Positions 34,070-44,195 are shown, counted from the stretch's first letter. The stretch: 64,000 bases of DNA from Sorex araneus (GCF_027595985.1 NC_073303.1:366347636-366411635), one strand, 5' to 3'. Made by a program: numbers and translations. Notes: generated by a model not told the origin, from the sequence alone.

Positions 34070-34331
34070 AATGTCTTCACTGTCATTGTCACTTCGTTGT
34101 TCATTGATTTGCTGGAGCGGCCACCGGTAACGTCTCCATTCGTCCCTGTCATGTGCTAGTGTAGCCTGATGGCGTATTGGGGGCTCTTTCAGGATCAGGG
34201 GAATGAGGACCATTGTTGTTACTGTGTTTGGCATATTGAGTATGCCACGGGTACCTCGCCAGGCTCTGCCGTGCGGGCAGGATACTCTCGGTAGCTTGCC
34301 GGGCTCTCCGAGAGGGACGAAAGCTTTGGGG
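34070..34331 (-). mobile_element. SINE-B body without tRNA head
   Basis: Type B body read on +: CACTGTCATTGTCACTTCG tail, GAGCGGCCACCGGTAACG, TTTGGCATATTGAGTATGCC and CTCCGAGAGGGACGAA. Instead of the expected GGAATCGAACCCGGG head it continues into AGCTTTGGGGCGGCC and the intron-side flank of the VAV3-like exon. About 60 bp of extra sequence (near 34145-34210) interrupts the body. Confidence 0.85.
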
Positions 34332-34441
34332 CGGCCTCCGCAGGTGTTCCAGTCTACCGAATGTAAGCGTTGGGTCGACTGGCATGTTGTAAGGATCTGC
34401 ACACTGACAAACACGCACCTGCCTGCGTCTCTGGGCAGCAC

Positions 34442-34645
34442 CTGGGACACCTGCGGCCTCGGGTTGATCTCCTTGAGGTTGATGGAGTGTGCCCGGAGGT
34501 TGTTGAGCAGCTGGCAGAGCAGGACCCCATCGCGGAGGGTCTGTGCCAGGTCGAACACCTGCACCGAGTCCCAGGGCACCCGGTGGATGGCTGACAGCAC
34601 CCCGCAGTGGATGAGCCACTCTGCGCAATGCCGCCACGGTTCTGT
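34442..34645 (-). pseudogene. VAV3 exon 1-like fragment, start codon lost
   Basis: Read on the minus strand, 68 codons match the first exon of VAV3, a Rho-family guanine exchange factor. They cover the start of the calponin-homology domain, including [20 protein letters not shown] and [11 protein letters not shown]. The length equals the VAV3 exon, and the match ends at CAG followed by GT (34441-34440), where the exon 1 donor is expected, so flanking genomic DNA was copied rather than spliced mRNA. The Met1 position is ACA, and several otherwise conserved residues differ (for example Pro at the Leu of EINLRPQ). No further VAV3 exons are seen. It is antisense to ZNF532 and lies between a SINE-B body and a dispersed repeat. 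I read it as a duplicated, decaying fragment. Confidence 0.75.
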
Positions 34646-34870
34646 GCCCGACGGCGCTGTGACTTGGCCTGGTCCGGGCAGGCTGCGATGCTGCGGCCAC
34701 CGCGCGGTTTCTCCTTGCCCCGCCGACACTTTCTGTCCGAATCTTGCAAAACAGCCGGCGGTGGCCATCAGGAACCACGTGCTGAGCTGCACGTTGTCTG
34801 AGGCGGGATGGTGAGCCGGGTTCGGGAGAGCGCGAGGGGTTCGGGTGGTGCCGGTGCCATCTTGCCTCCA
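34646..34870 (-). other. Upstream flank of the VAV3-like exon
   Basis: GC-rich sequence on the 5' side of the VAV3-like exon. It resembles a 5' UTR or promoter flank and contains an in-frame upstream ATG at 34792-34790. It was probably copied together with the exon, but I cannot match it to the VAV3 5' UTR from memory. Confidence 0.35.
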
Positions 34871-34879
34871 ATCAGATAA

Positions 34880-35090
34880 GGGAAAGGAGGAGGGAGTGTC
34901 TGACGACGTGTCTTAGGAGGGTTTAGGAATATGTTCGCTCATACGTGAAGCTCAGCCAGAGCGTGTGGAAGGCGGCCTGGAGCTGGTGGCGGTTGGGTAG
35001 TGGAGGTCGGCTGCCGGGGCTGGGTCCCTTGGGGCGGGGAGGGCTCTCACCTGCCCCCCATCTGGGGTGCCCCGAGTGAAAACAGTCTGG
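34880..35090. repeat. Dispersed repeat R1, copy 1 (unclassified)
   Basis: This segment aligns by eye with 61600-61845. Shared blocks include CTCATACGTGAAGCTCAGCC (copy 2: CTCATGCGTGAGGCTCAGCC), GAGCGTGTGG, GCTGGGTCCC and GAGGGCTCTCACC. Two diverged copies 27 kb apart indicate an interspersed element. It could be an L1 5' region or an LTR; I cannot tell which. It borders the VAV3-like fragment. Confidence 0.6.
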
Positions 35091-35228
35091 CGCGGAGTCC
35101 GGTGGCATGGCTAGGGGGGCCTCATTTTATGCTCCCTTCCCGGAGAAGCCACTCAAATGTCTTAATTAGCAAATTGCAACTGGTGTGTTAAGAAGAAAGG
35201 GAAATGAAAATGAAGAAGTAGGAAAACA

Positions 35229-35404
35229 GGGGCTGGAGCAATAGCACAGTGGGGAGGGCGTTTTCCTAACACGCAGCTGACCCGGGTTCGGTTCCCAGCA
35301 TCCCATATGGTCCCCTGAGCACCACCAGGAGTAATTCCTGAGTGCAGAGCCAGAAGTCAGCCCTGTGCATCGCCGGGTGTGACCCAAAAAAACAAAACAA
35401 AAAA
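35229..35404 (+). mobile_element. SINE-A with 13-bp target duplication
   Basis: A complete plus copy between perfect repeats AAGTAGGAAAACA at 35216-35228 and 35405-35417, with B box GGGTTCGGTTCCC and a CCCAAAAAAACAAAACAAAA tail. Confidence 0.97.
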
Positions 35405-35984
35405 AAGTAGGAAAACAATAGAGAAAAATCAATGAAACAGATTTTGTGAAATGTCAGCGAAATTGATAGATAAATCCCCAGTGATGAAGGAGAAAAAGGG
35501 GAAATAAAAGTAATGAGATGGAGCACCTCACGGTAGGAACCACCCCCCCTCACATTAGCCTCTCTGAGGGTGCTGCCAGGAAAGTAAACTCGGAAGCTTG
35601 GGTCTCTTCTGTGAGAAATGTGAACTCCCCAAATGTATCCATATGAAGAGTCCTAAAGTGATTTTTCCAAGTGAAGTAGCCCACACTTTATATTTTTAAA
35701 GTATCTTGTGCATTCATTTCAAGTGTGTTAAAAAAAATTTTTTTTTTAAGCCCATAAGTATTTGAGGACTCGATAAGTGGCAATGAATTCTTTCAACTGT
35801 CTCAAAAGCTCTTTATTCATCTCCGCCACGGGCCGCAGGGACGCCTTTCCCGTCGGCACTCAGCAGACGCGGTCACCTGCACCCGGGCCTCTGGGCTGCG
35901 TTTTCCTGCAGAATCCTGCAGACAGTGCTCGGGGCGTTTCTGTGAGACTCGTTTCTCGGGCGACTTCCGGGTTCTGGTTTTGGT

Positions 35985-36130
35985 GGTGCCGGCGGGGTTT
36001 GGGCCATCCCTGGCAGTGCTCAGAGCTCGCTCCTGGCTCTGTTCGTTTCTGGTGGTTCCCGGGCTACCCTGTAAAGTGCTGGGGGTTGGGCCTGGGTTGG
36101 CCGCAGGCAGGGCGGAGCCTTCCCTGATGG
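35985..36130 (-). mobile_element. Decayed SINE-A
   Basis: CATCCCTGGCAGTGCTCAGA, CTCGCTCCTGGCTCTGTTCG and a head replaced by GTGCTGGGGGTTGGGCCTGG indicate an old copy. Confidence 0.55.
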
Positions 36131-36182
36131 AGGGTCTTTCTGGTCCCCAGGATTCGCTCGCTCTCTCTCTCCAGCTTCTGCC

Positions 36183-36371
36183 GTTTTTTTTTTTTTTTTT
36201 TTTTTTTGCTTTTTGGGTCACACCTGGTGATGCACAGGGGTTACTCCTGGCTCTGCACTCAGGAATTACCCCTGGCGGTGCTCGGGGGACCATATGGGAT
36301 GCTGGGATTTGAACCCGGGTCGGCCGCGTGCAAGGCAAACGCCCTACCTGCTGTGCTATCTCTCCGGCCCC
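36183..36371 (-). mobile_element. SINE-A with 14-bp target duplication
   Basis: A complete copy with poly-T of about 24, between perfect repeats CTCCAGCTTCTGCC at 36169-36182 and 36372-36385. Confidence 0.97.
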
Positions 36372-36639
36372 CTCCAGCTTCTGCCTTTTTAATCTCAGTG
36401 TGTTCCGCGGGCCTGGGCTTATCTGGTCTGGAATGCCTTGACTCGTGGCTCTAGGTGTCTTATCTCTGGTTCCTGGAAGTTCTCTGCATGGTTTCTTCAA
36501 ACAAGCTTCTGTTCTTTCTCTTTTTTCCGTTGGAACCCCGAAGATAGCAGTATTATTCCCCCTGATACTTGCCTCTAGTGCGTGTACTATACTCATTGGT
36601 TTAAATTCTCTTTGTCACTAGTTTACACCTCTTTATGTG

Positions 36640-37005
36640 TGTGTGGGGGAGAGCAGGCCACCCCTGGTGGTGCTCCGGGCTTCCTCCTGGCTCTGTGTTC
36701 GGGGATCACCCCTGGCTGTGCACTGGGGACCATAGGGCGTGCTGGGGATTGAGCCCAGGTTGGCCAAGTGCCCGCCTGCTGTACTATCTCTCCGGCCTGG
36801 TCTCTCCCCCCCCTTTTTTTTTTTTTTTGAGGAAGTGGGGGTGGGGAGTGGCGGGTGGCACATGTCCAGAGCATACTCCTGGCTCTGTGCTCAGGGATCA
36901 CTCCTGGCGGGGCTTGTGGGACCATGTGGGGTGCTGGGGGGGATTGAACCTGGGTCGGCCGTGTACGAGATGAGGGTCCACCCACTGTACTCTCTCTCCA
37001 CCGCC
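36640..37005 (-). mobile_element. Two diverged SINE-A copies
   Basis: About 36640-36800 (GCCACCCCTGGTGGTGCTCC, GGGGATTGAGCCCAGGTTGG, CTATCTCTCCGGCC) and about 36812-37005 (poly-T, GAGCATACTCCTGGCTCTGT, GGGATTGAACCTGGGTCGGC). Their adjacency resembles the stacked copies near 4 kb. Confidence 0.8.
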
Positions 37006-37299
37006 CTGTTCCCACCTCTCGACCTCGGATTTTCACCTTCTTCCACTTGATCGCTGAATCCCTCCCTAGCATCTTTTGTTTGCTTCCGGTCATGCTTGGG
37101 GGTGTCCGGGCTTACTCTCTGCTGGCTGGCCGTGGTCCAGGAAGTTTGGGTGGGGGGTGCTTTCCCCCCTGCAGGGCTGCACCGGGCTTGCAAGCGGTCA
37201 GACGGATCCTGGCAGCTCAGCTTGTAGGTAGCGGCAGTGGAAGGGGGAGGGGAAACACACGTTTGTCCCCCTTGATGTGCCCTCAGGGGCTGTAGAGGC

Positions 37300-37415
37300 T
37301 GGTCTGGTGTCCAGTGCTTGGTGTCCAGCAGGATCCGGGCAGCACCCCCGGAGAGCCCCTGCTTAGCCATGCAGATGCCCCGAGCACAACCAGGCGTGGC
37401 CCCCAGACAAAACAA
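37300..37415 (+). mobile_element. SINE remnant
   Basis: Only the 3' half of a type A copy is recognisable (GCACCCCCGGAGAGCCC to CGTGGCCCCCAGACAAAACA). Confidence 0.4.
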
Positions 37416-38330
37416 AGGAAGCAAGGTGCTAAGGGTTGTGGGGGTGCTGGGTCTGCTCAGGTGAAGGTGTTACTGAGGATGCCGAGACAGGCTCTGGGCC
37501 CGAGCTGTTGCCCTCACACGCCCTGTGCCCCGACCCCGCGGAGCTGGTCTTCCCGGTGGCTTTCCCGGCTCCCCGGGGCTCCCGGAGGTGAAGGCTGGGT
37601 CTGCAGGACTGTGTGCACTTTGGATCCTGGGTGCGGCTCTTGGAGCCTGGTGGCCCGGTGTAGCCTCCAGTCAGCTCTCACGTGTGTCTGTCTGTGCTTC
37701 ACGTTAGAGCCATGGGTGTTTTGTTTGTTTGTTTGTTTGCTTGCTCACCGGAGGCGAGTTCCGTCCTTTGAAACGTAGGCTCTGCTTTCCAAAGAGCGAG
37801 AGGCATATTCAGGGCGCGCTCCGGGCAGGCCGGGGTAGTCTGTTCCCCGGGCCCCAGAACCTGCGGCAAGTCAGCACATTGCTATTTTGGACGCTCGAGC
37901 AGGAGAAAGCGCCGGTCACGTGGGCTGCCGGCTGTCGCTTAATCTGGGGATGTTTGCTGCAGGTTTAGTCACGGGGTGATCCAGCGCCTCGTGTCCCCAG
38001 TGCTCTGGGTCGGGGACTCGGGGAGATGGATGCCGACATGAGGGTTCTGTCCTGAGCGCCGGGCAGGCTGGGGGCCGCCTTCCCTCCCGTGCGCGTGTGG
38101 GAGTGTCTGCGAGGGGGGGAGAGGAAACCCCTGGTGTGAGTCCCAAGGGAAAGCGCAGTGGCGTGGCGGGGGGGGGGACTTGAGCATTCTGGAGCATTTG
38201 GTGGCTGAGCTGTTTCCCCCAGGACTCGGGGAACGGAGAAACAGGGCCCCAGGCTGGTCGGTAGAAGGTTCATTTCTCTCTCCTCCCCGGCATGGTCCGA
38301 TCTCTCCCCTCACAGCACAGTGGTCGTAGG
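37416..38330. other. Unique GC-rich DNA, no gene seen
   Basis: A (TTTG)n run at 37718-37743 is the only simple repeat. Open frames lack domains. Confidence 0.4.
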
Positions 38331-38511
38331 TTTTTTTTTTTTTTTTGCTTTTTGGGTCACACCCAGCAATGCTCAGGGGTTACTCCTGGCTTTGCACTCA
38401 GGAATTACTCCTGGCAGTGCTTGGGGGACCATATGGGATGCCGGGGATCGAACCCGGGTCGGCCGAGTGCAAGGCAAATGCCCTACCCGCTGTGCTATTG
38501 CTCCGGCCCCT
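38331..38511 (-). mobile_element. SINE-A
   Basis: A near-consensus copy ending CTATTGCTCCGGCCCC. It is flanked by imperfect direct repeats (GTGGTCGTAGGTTTT before, GTGGTTGTAGTTTT after). Confidence 0.95.
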
Positions 38512-38769
38512 GTGGTTGTAGTTTTGGTCCTGGTCCCCGTCATCATAGTTCCCCCATGCTGGCCTCCTCGCAGGCGCCAGAGTCCTCTCTCCCCTTACCT
38601 GCTTCCTCTCGTGTGGCCCCGTAGTCCTCTGCTCCCGGTCACGGCTGTCATCTAGTCGTCCTTCTCGTCCTCAAAGACCCCAAAGTTCCAGAGTCTCCGA
38701 AGTCTCAGTCCTCCTCCCCTCTTCCCTTGCAGGAAACACGGAGGGTGGGGCACACAGGGGTGGGGTTGA

Positions 38770-39470
38770 ACATTGTCTAACAGCCAGCAGAGGTAAAGCC
38801 CCTCCTTCAGGGGAAGTTCTAGGAGATCAACTCAAGGACAGAATCTCACCTGAGGGTTCAGCACTCCAGACGACTTGGAGATCCGCTCAAGGGATCCGCT
38901 CAAGGGCGGGATTCCACCCAGGGTGTGTTGCTTTCTCCTTTCCTCAGCTAGTGATCTATTTAAACAATCATAGTAAACTTCACTGTCACTGTCATCCCGT
39001 TGCTCATTGATTTGCTCAAGTGGGCACCAGTGACGTCTCCATTGTGAGACTTTTTACTGTTTTTGGCATATCGAATACGCCACGGGTAGCTTGCCAGGCT
39101 CTGCCATGCGGGCGGGATACTCTCGGCAGCTTGCCGGGCTCTCCGAGAGGGACGAAGGAATCAAACCCGGGTAGGCCGTGTGCAAGGCAAACACCCTACT
39201 CGCTGTGCTATTGCTCCAGCCCCATAGTAAACTTATTTCTTATAATGTTTCTAGTCATTTTGTGTGAACACAGTAAGAGATATATTAAGCTTAAAGGGTG
39301 ACTCTTTCTGGGGACATCTTGTTATATATTCCAGACAATAGTCCTCAGGCCAGGTTAGTCTTTCCTAACCCCAGCAAGGTCCTTACTTGGTTACTTCTGT
39401 TTGGGTCATGACAGAGTTTGTCCTATGACCATGCCCTTAACCTATTATACTTATGGCGCTAAGCTTGTCT
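38770..39470 (-). mobile_element. LTR-like element interrupted by a SINE-B (unclassified)
   Basis: Sequence on both sides of the SINE-B at 38981-39222 belongs to one older block, because the SINE duplicated its target there. Read on minus it has LTR-like composition, with a TATATAACAAGATG-type segment and short direct repeats (GATCCGCTCAAGGG twice near 38882-38908 on +). No gag, pol or env coding is visible. An ERV solo LTR is the guess; it could be other unique sequence. Confidence 0.3.
38981..39222 (-). mobile_element. SINE-B, full length with 12-bp target duplication
   Basis: The clearest type B copy. In sense orientation it has GGGGCTGGAGCAATAGCAC and B box GGGTTTGATTCC like type A. It then has an unrelated body (TTCGTCCCTCTCGGAGAG, GGCAGAGCCTGGCAAGC, TGGCGTATTCGATATGCC, AGTCTCACAATGGAGACG) and ends GATGACAGTGACAGTG. 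Perfect repeats CATAGTAAACTT at 38969-38980 and 39223-39234 bracket it, so the tail is not poly-A. Confidence 0.96.
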
Positions 39471-40099
39471 CCTTTTGATGCCAAGGTCGCTCACAGCTTG
39501 CCCTGGGTCCATCCAGTCCCTTCGTCGGGACCCTGCTTTTGGAGTGCTAGGAACTGAGGCTTAAGTCAAGTGAATATGGATGCCCAGGAGTAAATATTAT
39601 TTTGGAGTCAATTAACACCCTTATTCCAAAGCATAGCATGAACTGTCGTCCTGTGTCTATACAAAAAGGACACTGCTAAATAAACTGTGCAAATAACATA
39701 AAGAAAAGAGAAAAGCAAGATAGGATTATTAGTGCTTGATGGGGTTGGGCATGCCTCAGGAGCACTGTTGTGGGAGTAACTCAATAAACCTAAGCTCCTG
39801 TGGGAGGGGCAAGGACAACCCAATGTCATCCAACACTCGAGGACTGCTGTTGTGGTCACCGTGTCCTCTTCCAAATCCTGGTCCCTCTCTGCAAGCCCTA
39901 GACCATGCTGCGCTGGCCTGAGATGCGGTTAGCCCCGCTTCCTGAGGAAGTGGCCGTGTGGCCGAGAGCCCGAGAGCACATGCCCTTTGGGTTTTCTTGG
40001 GCCAGGGAGGGGCTCAGACGGTGAAAGAGCCCTCTGCAGACAGGCTTGGTCACGTTTGATTGATTTGCCGTTGGTAGTGCTGGGGGTCGAACACGGGGC
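39471..40099. other. AT-rich sequence, possibly more of the LTR-like element
   Basis: Contains TTATTTTGGAGTCAATTAAC, GCTAAATAAACTGTGC and an ACTCAATAAACC polyadenylation-like motif. It may continue the element interrupted at 38.98 kb, but I cannot define its end. Confidence 0.3.
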
Positions 40100-40240
40100 C
40101 TCATTGCAGATGCTCAGGGGTTACTCCTGGTTCTGCACTCCTGGTGGTGCTCGGGAGACCATCTGGGATGGCTGGGGTCAGACTCGGGTTGGCCACCTGT
40201 AAGGCCAGCGCCTTCCCTGCTGTGCAGTCCCTTGGCCCTG
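40100..40240 (-). mobile_element. SINE-A, diverged
   Basis: GATGCTCAGGGGTTACTCCT, a 20-bp-class deletion in the body, TGGGGTCAGACTCGGGTTGG and CAGTCCCTTGGCCC. Confidence 0.75.
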
Positions 40241-40264
40241 GAGGCTATTTGATTTGATTTCGCA

Positions 40265-40690
40265 GTTTTTAAAATCCGTCTATTTTAAGGTGCTGTGATT
40301 TGCAGTTCTGTTGAGGATCAGTACTTGCACCATCAACATTGTACTCAGCGCGCGAGTGTTGGCTGCCCCCCCCGCCCCGCCCACGTGCCAGAGTCCTCCC
40401 ACCCTGCCCCTGCTCACTCCTGTCACTTTCCACCTTCCATCGCTCCCTTCCTAAGGATGCTCGCAGCCCACGTGTGAGAGAGATCGCTCTGCATCTGTCT
40501 GTCCCTCTCCTCCTGACTCACTGTGATCAGCGTGATCCCCTCAAGGTCTGCCCCACCGGTGCGAATTGCCTGGTTTCATCCCTCCTGCCCGCTGTGTGGG
40601 ATTCCGTCGGATAAACATGCCGCGATTTCTCCATCCACCCGCTTGCAGCCAGGCGCTCAGGTTGTCCCCTGGCCTGGCTGTGTGTGCAGG
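40265..40690 (-). mobile_element. Old LINE-1 3' end (ORF2 end plus 3' UTR)
   Basis: Read on +, the order is the mammalian L1 tail in reverse: a gtgctgtgatttgcag-type start, a C-rich stretch with a GTGCCAGAG-type motif, then ATTCCGTCGGATAAACATGCC and a TTTCTCCATCCA motif. This matches, with divergence, the L1 pattern of ATTCCATTGTATA and CTTTATCCATTC. It is heavily mutated. Confidence 0.55.
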
Positions 40691-40810
40691 GAACAGAGGT
40701 GTGCATAGATCCTCGAGGATTAATGGTTTTGTAGTTTGGGGAGCCAAGAAATGGTGTTGCAGGGTTGTATGGGAGTCCTGTTCTTACTTTTTCGAGAACT
40801 CTTGGAGGAC

Positions 40811-41010
40811 TTTTTTTTTTTTTTCCTTCTTTTTTTTTTTTTTTTTTTTTGCCACACCCAGTGGTGCTCAGGGCTTACTCCTGACTCTTTAAAAGTGTTT
40901 ATGGCTCATTCCTGGCAGGGCCCGGGGAACCGTATGTGATACTGGGGATTGAGCCCAGGTTGACAGAGTGCAAGGCAAGCACCTTGACCGTTGCCCGATC
41001 TCTGCAGCCT
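40811..41010 (-). mobile_element. SINE-A, diverged, double poly-T
   Basis: Two poly-T blocks, then GCCACACCCAGTGGTGCTCA, an altered middle (TTTAAAAGTGTTTATGGCTC), GGGGATTGAGCCCAGGTTGA and CCGATCTCTGCAGCC. Confidence 0.8.
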
Positions 41011-41054
41011 GTGATCCAAGACTTTAAAAAATTTTTTTTTCAAAAATTCATATT

Positions 41055-41222
41055 TTGTCTGTGGGGCCACACCGGGTGATGCTCAGGGGTAACTCCTGGC
41101 TCTGCACCCAGCAATCATTCATTCCTGGCGGGCTCGGAGGACCATAGAGGATGCTGGGGATCAAACCCAGGTTGTTGGCGTGCAAGGCAAGCGGCCTCCC
41201 CACTGTGCTATTGCTCCAGTCC
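41055..41222 (-). mobile_element. SINE-A
   Basis: GTGGGGCCACACCGGGTGAT, the body with a small ATTC duplication, GGGGATCAAACCCAGGTTG and CTATTGCTCCAGTCC. Confidence 0.88.
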
Positions 41223-41419
41223 ATGACACAAGACTTTGTATCAAAGACCACTTCGTGTCTCCGAGGCCCGCGTGTAGTGTCCACTCTTCCTGTTGGCTGC
41301 CCCCTACCTTTCCTTCCGCGGCCTTCCCTGTCCTCCTCTCCCTCCAAGTAGGCCGATGGTGCCTGCCTTCCCTAAAACACTCTTTATAGCGGATGGCACC
41401 ATTTTTATCACTTATTTCT

Positions 41420-41570
41420 TTTTGGGTTTGGGGGCCACACCTGGCAGCATTCGGGGCTTCTGGCTCGGTACTCGGGGATCACTCCTGATGCACAGGGGGC
41501 CGTATGCGGTGCTGGGGATCAAATCGGGGGTGACTGTGTGCCAGGCACGTGCCCGTGAAGCTCTGCCAAG
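41420..41570 (-). mobile_element. Decayed SINE-A
   Basis: GGGGGCCACACCTGGCAGCA, CTCGGTACTCGGGGATCACT and GGGGATCAAATCGGGGGTGA are recognisable; the end of the head is lost. Confidence 0.65.
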
Positions 41571-42422
41571 AGCCGGGGTCCTTCAGGATGTTCCATGAAG
41601 GTTCTGGGTAGGCTCAGAGCTGTGTGGTGGGGCAGAGCATGCTTACACTGGGAGGGGAAAATGCTTGTGATGTCAGAGCCACGGCAAAGGCGGTTATCCT
41701 AGAACTGTGCGTCTGTAACCCGGTGCTTCTGCACACAGTGGCGGGCCACACCCGCGATGTCAGCGCTGACCTCTGGCCAGGCCCTCTGGGAACTTCCACT
41801 TTCTGTGGCTTCTGTTCTGGCTCTTGGTGTTGGGGTGGGGCCTTCGCCACTGTTGCAGCAGAAATGCCGGGAGGGCCAGGGGGACAGGGAGGTGCCCGGC
41901 TGCTCCCGCCTGGGGCCGGGGGGCTAGCTCACGCTCCTTCCCACAGGCCACCGGGCTTCTGACGGGGTCACGGTGCTCCCTCCCCTGAGATGGTGAATCT
42001 TAGACGCTCCAAGGCCATGGGGAGGGGCTGCCCTCTGGACAGCGACTGGCCATAGGAAGCCGGAGGGCGCCCGTCGTGGCCCTGTCCCTCCCCTCCCTGC
42101 CCCACTACTATAAAACACTGTGGCTTACAAAGTTCATGGTGATCAGTTACAGGCATTCGACATCCCACTCCACCAGGGTCACCTTCCCTCCATTTTCCAG
42201 CCACCCCCCGAGCCCGCCCCCATTAGCAGGCCCACGGTAATCTGTTTTATATTGCTTATTACCCCTGCACGGTTAGCGGGATAATCACGGGTTATTCCCA
42301 TGGAAGATGATTCGCGAACATTGTTGTGTCTCACCATTGGCACATTAGGAACTGTCTGTGGGTTTACTAAGTCGGAAGTTATGCCTCTGTGTTAATGTTT
42401 TTGTTAGTCCAGATTGGTTGGC
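41571..42422. other. Unique DNA, with a short AT-richer block at 42230-42400
   Basis: GC-rich until about 42200, then AATCTGTTTTATATTGCTTA and CGGGATAATCACGGGTTATT, a repeat-free piece that could be a small conserved element. No gene is seen. Confidence 0.35.
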
Positions 42423-42602
42423 TTTTTTTTTTCTTCCTGTTTTGGGTCACACCCAGCAATGCCCAGGGGTTACTCCTGGCTCTGCACTCAGAAATTCCTC
42501 CTGGCGGTGCTTAGGGGACCCTATGGGATGCCGGGGATCGAAACCAGGTTGGCCGCGCGCAAGGGAAATGTCCTCCTACCCGCTGTACTACCCATCTGGC
42601 CC
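42423..42602 (-). mobile_element. SINE-A
   Basis: Poly-T, TTTTGGGTCACACCCAGCAA, the body, GGGGATCGAAACCAGGTTGG and an altered end CTACCCATCTGGCCC. Confidence 0.9.
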
Positions 42603-42608
42603 TTGGTT

Positions 42609-42801
42609 TTTTTTTGTTTGTTTGTTTTTGTTTTTTGCTTTTTGGGTCACACCCAGCGATGCACAGGGGTTACTCCTGGCTTTGCACTCAGGAATTACTC
42701 CTGGCGGTGCTCAGGGGACCATATGGGATGCTGGGAATCGAACCCGGGTGTCGGCCGCATGCAAGGCAAATGCCCTACCCGCTGTGCTATCGCTCCAGCC
42801 C
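42609..42801 (-). mobile_element. SINE-A
   Basis: A complete copy with a (TTTG)n tail complement, flanked by CCCTTGGTT at 42600-42608 and 42802-42810. It sits directly beside the previous copy. Confidence 0.93.
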
Positions 42802-43239
42802 CCCTTGGTTGTTTTTTAACGTAACATCTGATCCAAGCGGGTGCACTGCTGCTGGCCTGTGAGTGTCGTAGAGTTTGGGGATGTCAGTCTTCCGGAAGGA
42901 TCTTCAGCAGCAGCCCTTGGGAAGCTCGCTCTGCGGCGTCAGGCTCCTTCCTGAGCGAAGACTGACCGGTGAGATGGAGAGTTTCACGAGAGGGCTGAGC
43001 TGGAGAGCTGCCCTCTGGAGTGGCCCCCTTTGGGAGAGCCCTGCCGCCCGCCCCCCTGCGCCTGAGGTTGCTGGTCACATCTGCGTTATCCTGGGTCGCC
43101 AGAGGGAGGAAGCCCCTGCTTCTGGCCCTGGACTCCGCCGCTCCGAGAGGTCCAGCTGTGGCCCAGCCGGGTCCGGGCAAGGTTGCTGACCTCCCCGCTC
43201 TGCCCCCCCTTCACTAGGGTAATCACATCACAAGTGACA

Positions 43240-43418
43240 CTTTTTTTTTTTTTTTTTGGTCTTTTTGGGCCACACCCGGCAATGCTCAGGGGTCACTCCT
43301 GGCTCTGCACTCAGGAATGACTCCTGGAGGTGCTCGGGGATATGGGATGCCGGGGATCGAGCCTGGGTGGGCCGCATACAAGGCAGATGCCCTTCCCGCT
43401 GGACTGTAGCCCTGGCCC
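43240..43418 (-). mobile_element. SINE-A
   Basis: Poly-T, TTTTTGGGCCACACCCGGCA, the body, a deletion before ATATGGGATGCCGGGG, GATCGAGCCTGGGTGG and GTAGCCCTGGCCC. Confidence 0.9.
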
Positions 43419-44195
43419 AGGTGACGCTCCTGACAGAATGTTTCCCCTTTTCCCGAAAGGTGTGAACACCTGAAAACAAGGTGCTTAGCCCAGTAAGTGT
43501 AGGCCCCGCCTGGCTGTTCCTTCCTCGTCCGCAGCTCCCTGCCCCTTCCCTGAGGACTTGCGTTCGCTTCTGTGCTGGCTGCTCCTGAGACTTCGCTTCC
43601 CTCAGGCCTGAATTGCCAGGCGCTGCGGCATCTTAGGGATGGAGCTGGCGTGCTCCGCCCGGGCGGGCGCTCTCGCTTTCTCGGCGGTTTCAGCCAGATG
43701 GATGTCCCGGATAGTTTCAGAATTCCCCGTGCCACGTGGTGATGGGGCCGTTGGTTACAGGACACGCCCGTGGGACTCTGTGGGAGCACTGTGTCATCAG
43801 CAACGCCCTGTGTCTCCCCCTCTCCCCTCCCCCACCCCTGTCCCTATGGGCTTTCCTTGGCCATCTGTCGCAAAGCTTTTCCCCGGGGAAGACAGCAACT
43901 CTTCTTTATGGTGTGCTTCTGAGATGCGTTTAGGGGCGAGAAGGGTCCTGGGGTCAAGTTGACCCTGGGGGTCGTTGGTACATTGGAATATTGAAGATCG
44001 CAGCAGTGGGGTGCAGGCAGGTAAAGGCGAGGAATCTAGCATCAGCTTCCAACTAGATAGGCCTAGTTAGACGTCTTTGTTCTCTCCACATGTCCACACG
44101 CTGCTCCTCTGGGGAGACAGTGATGGGGCAATAACCCTGCTGCGCCCAGGGGACCCTCCCTGGTTCAGCCTGTCCCCTGGTGGCCCTGCCCGGTC

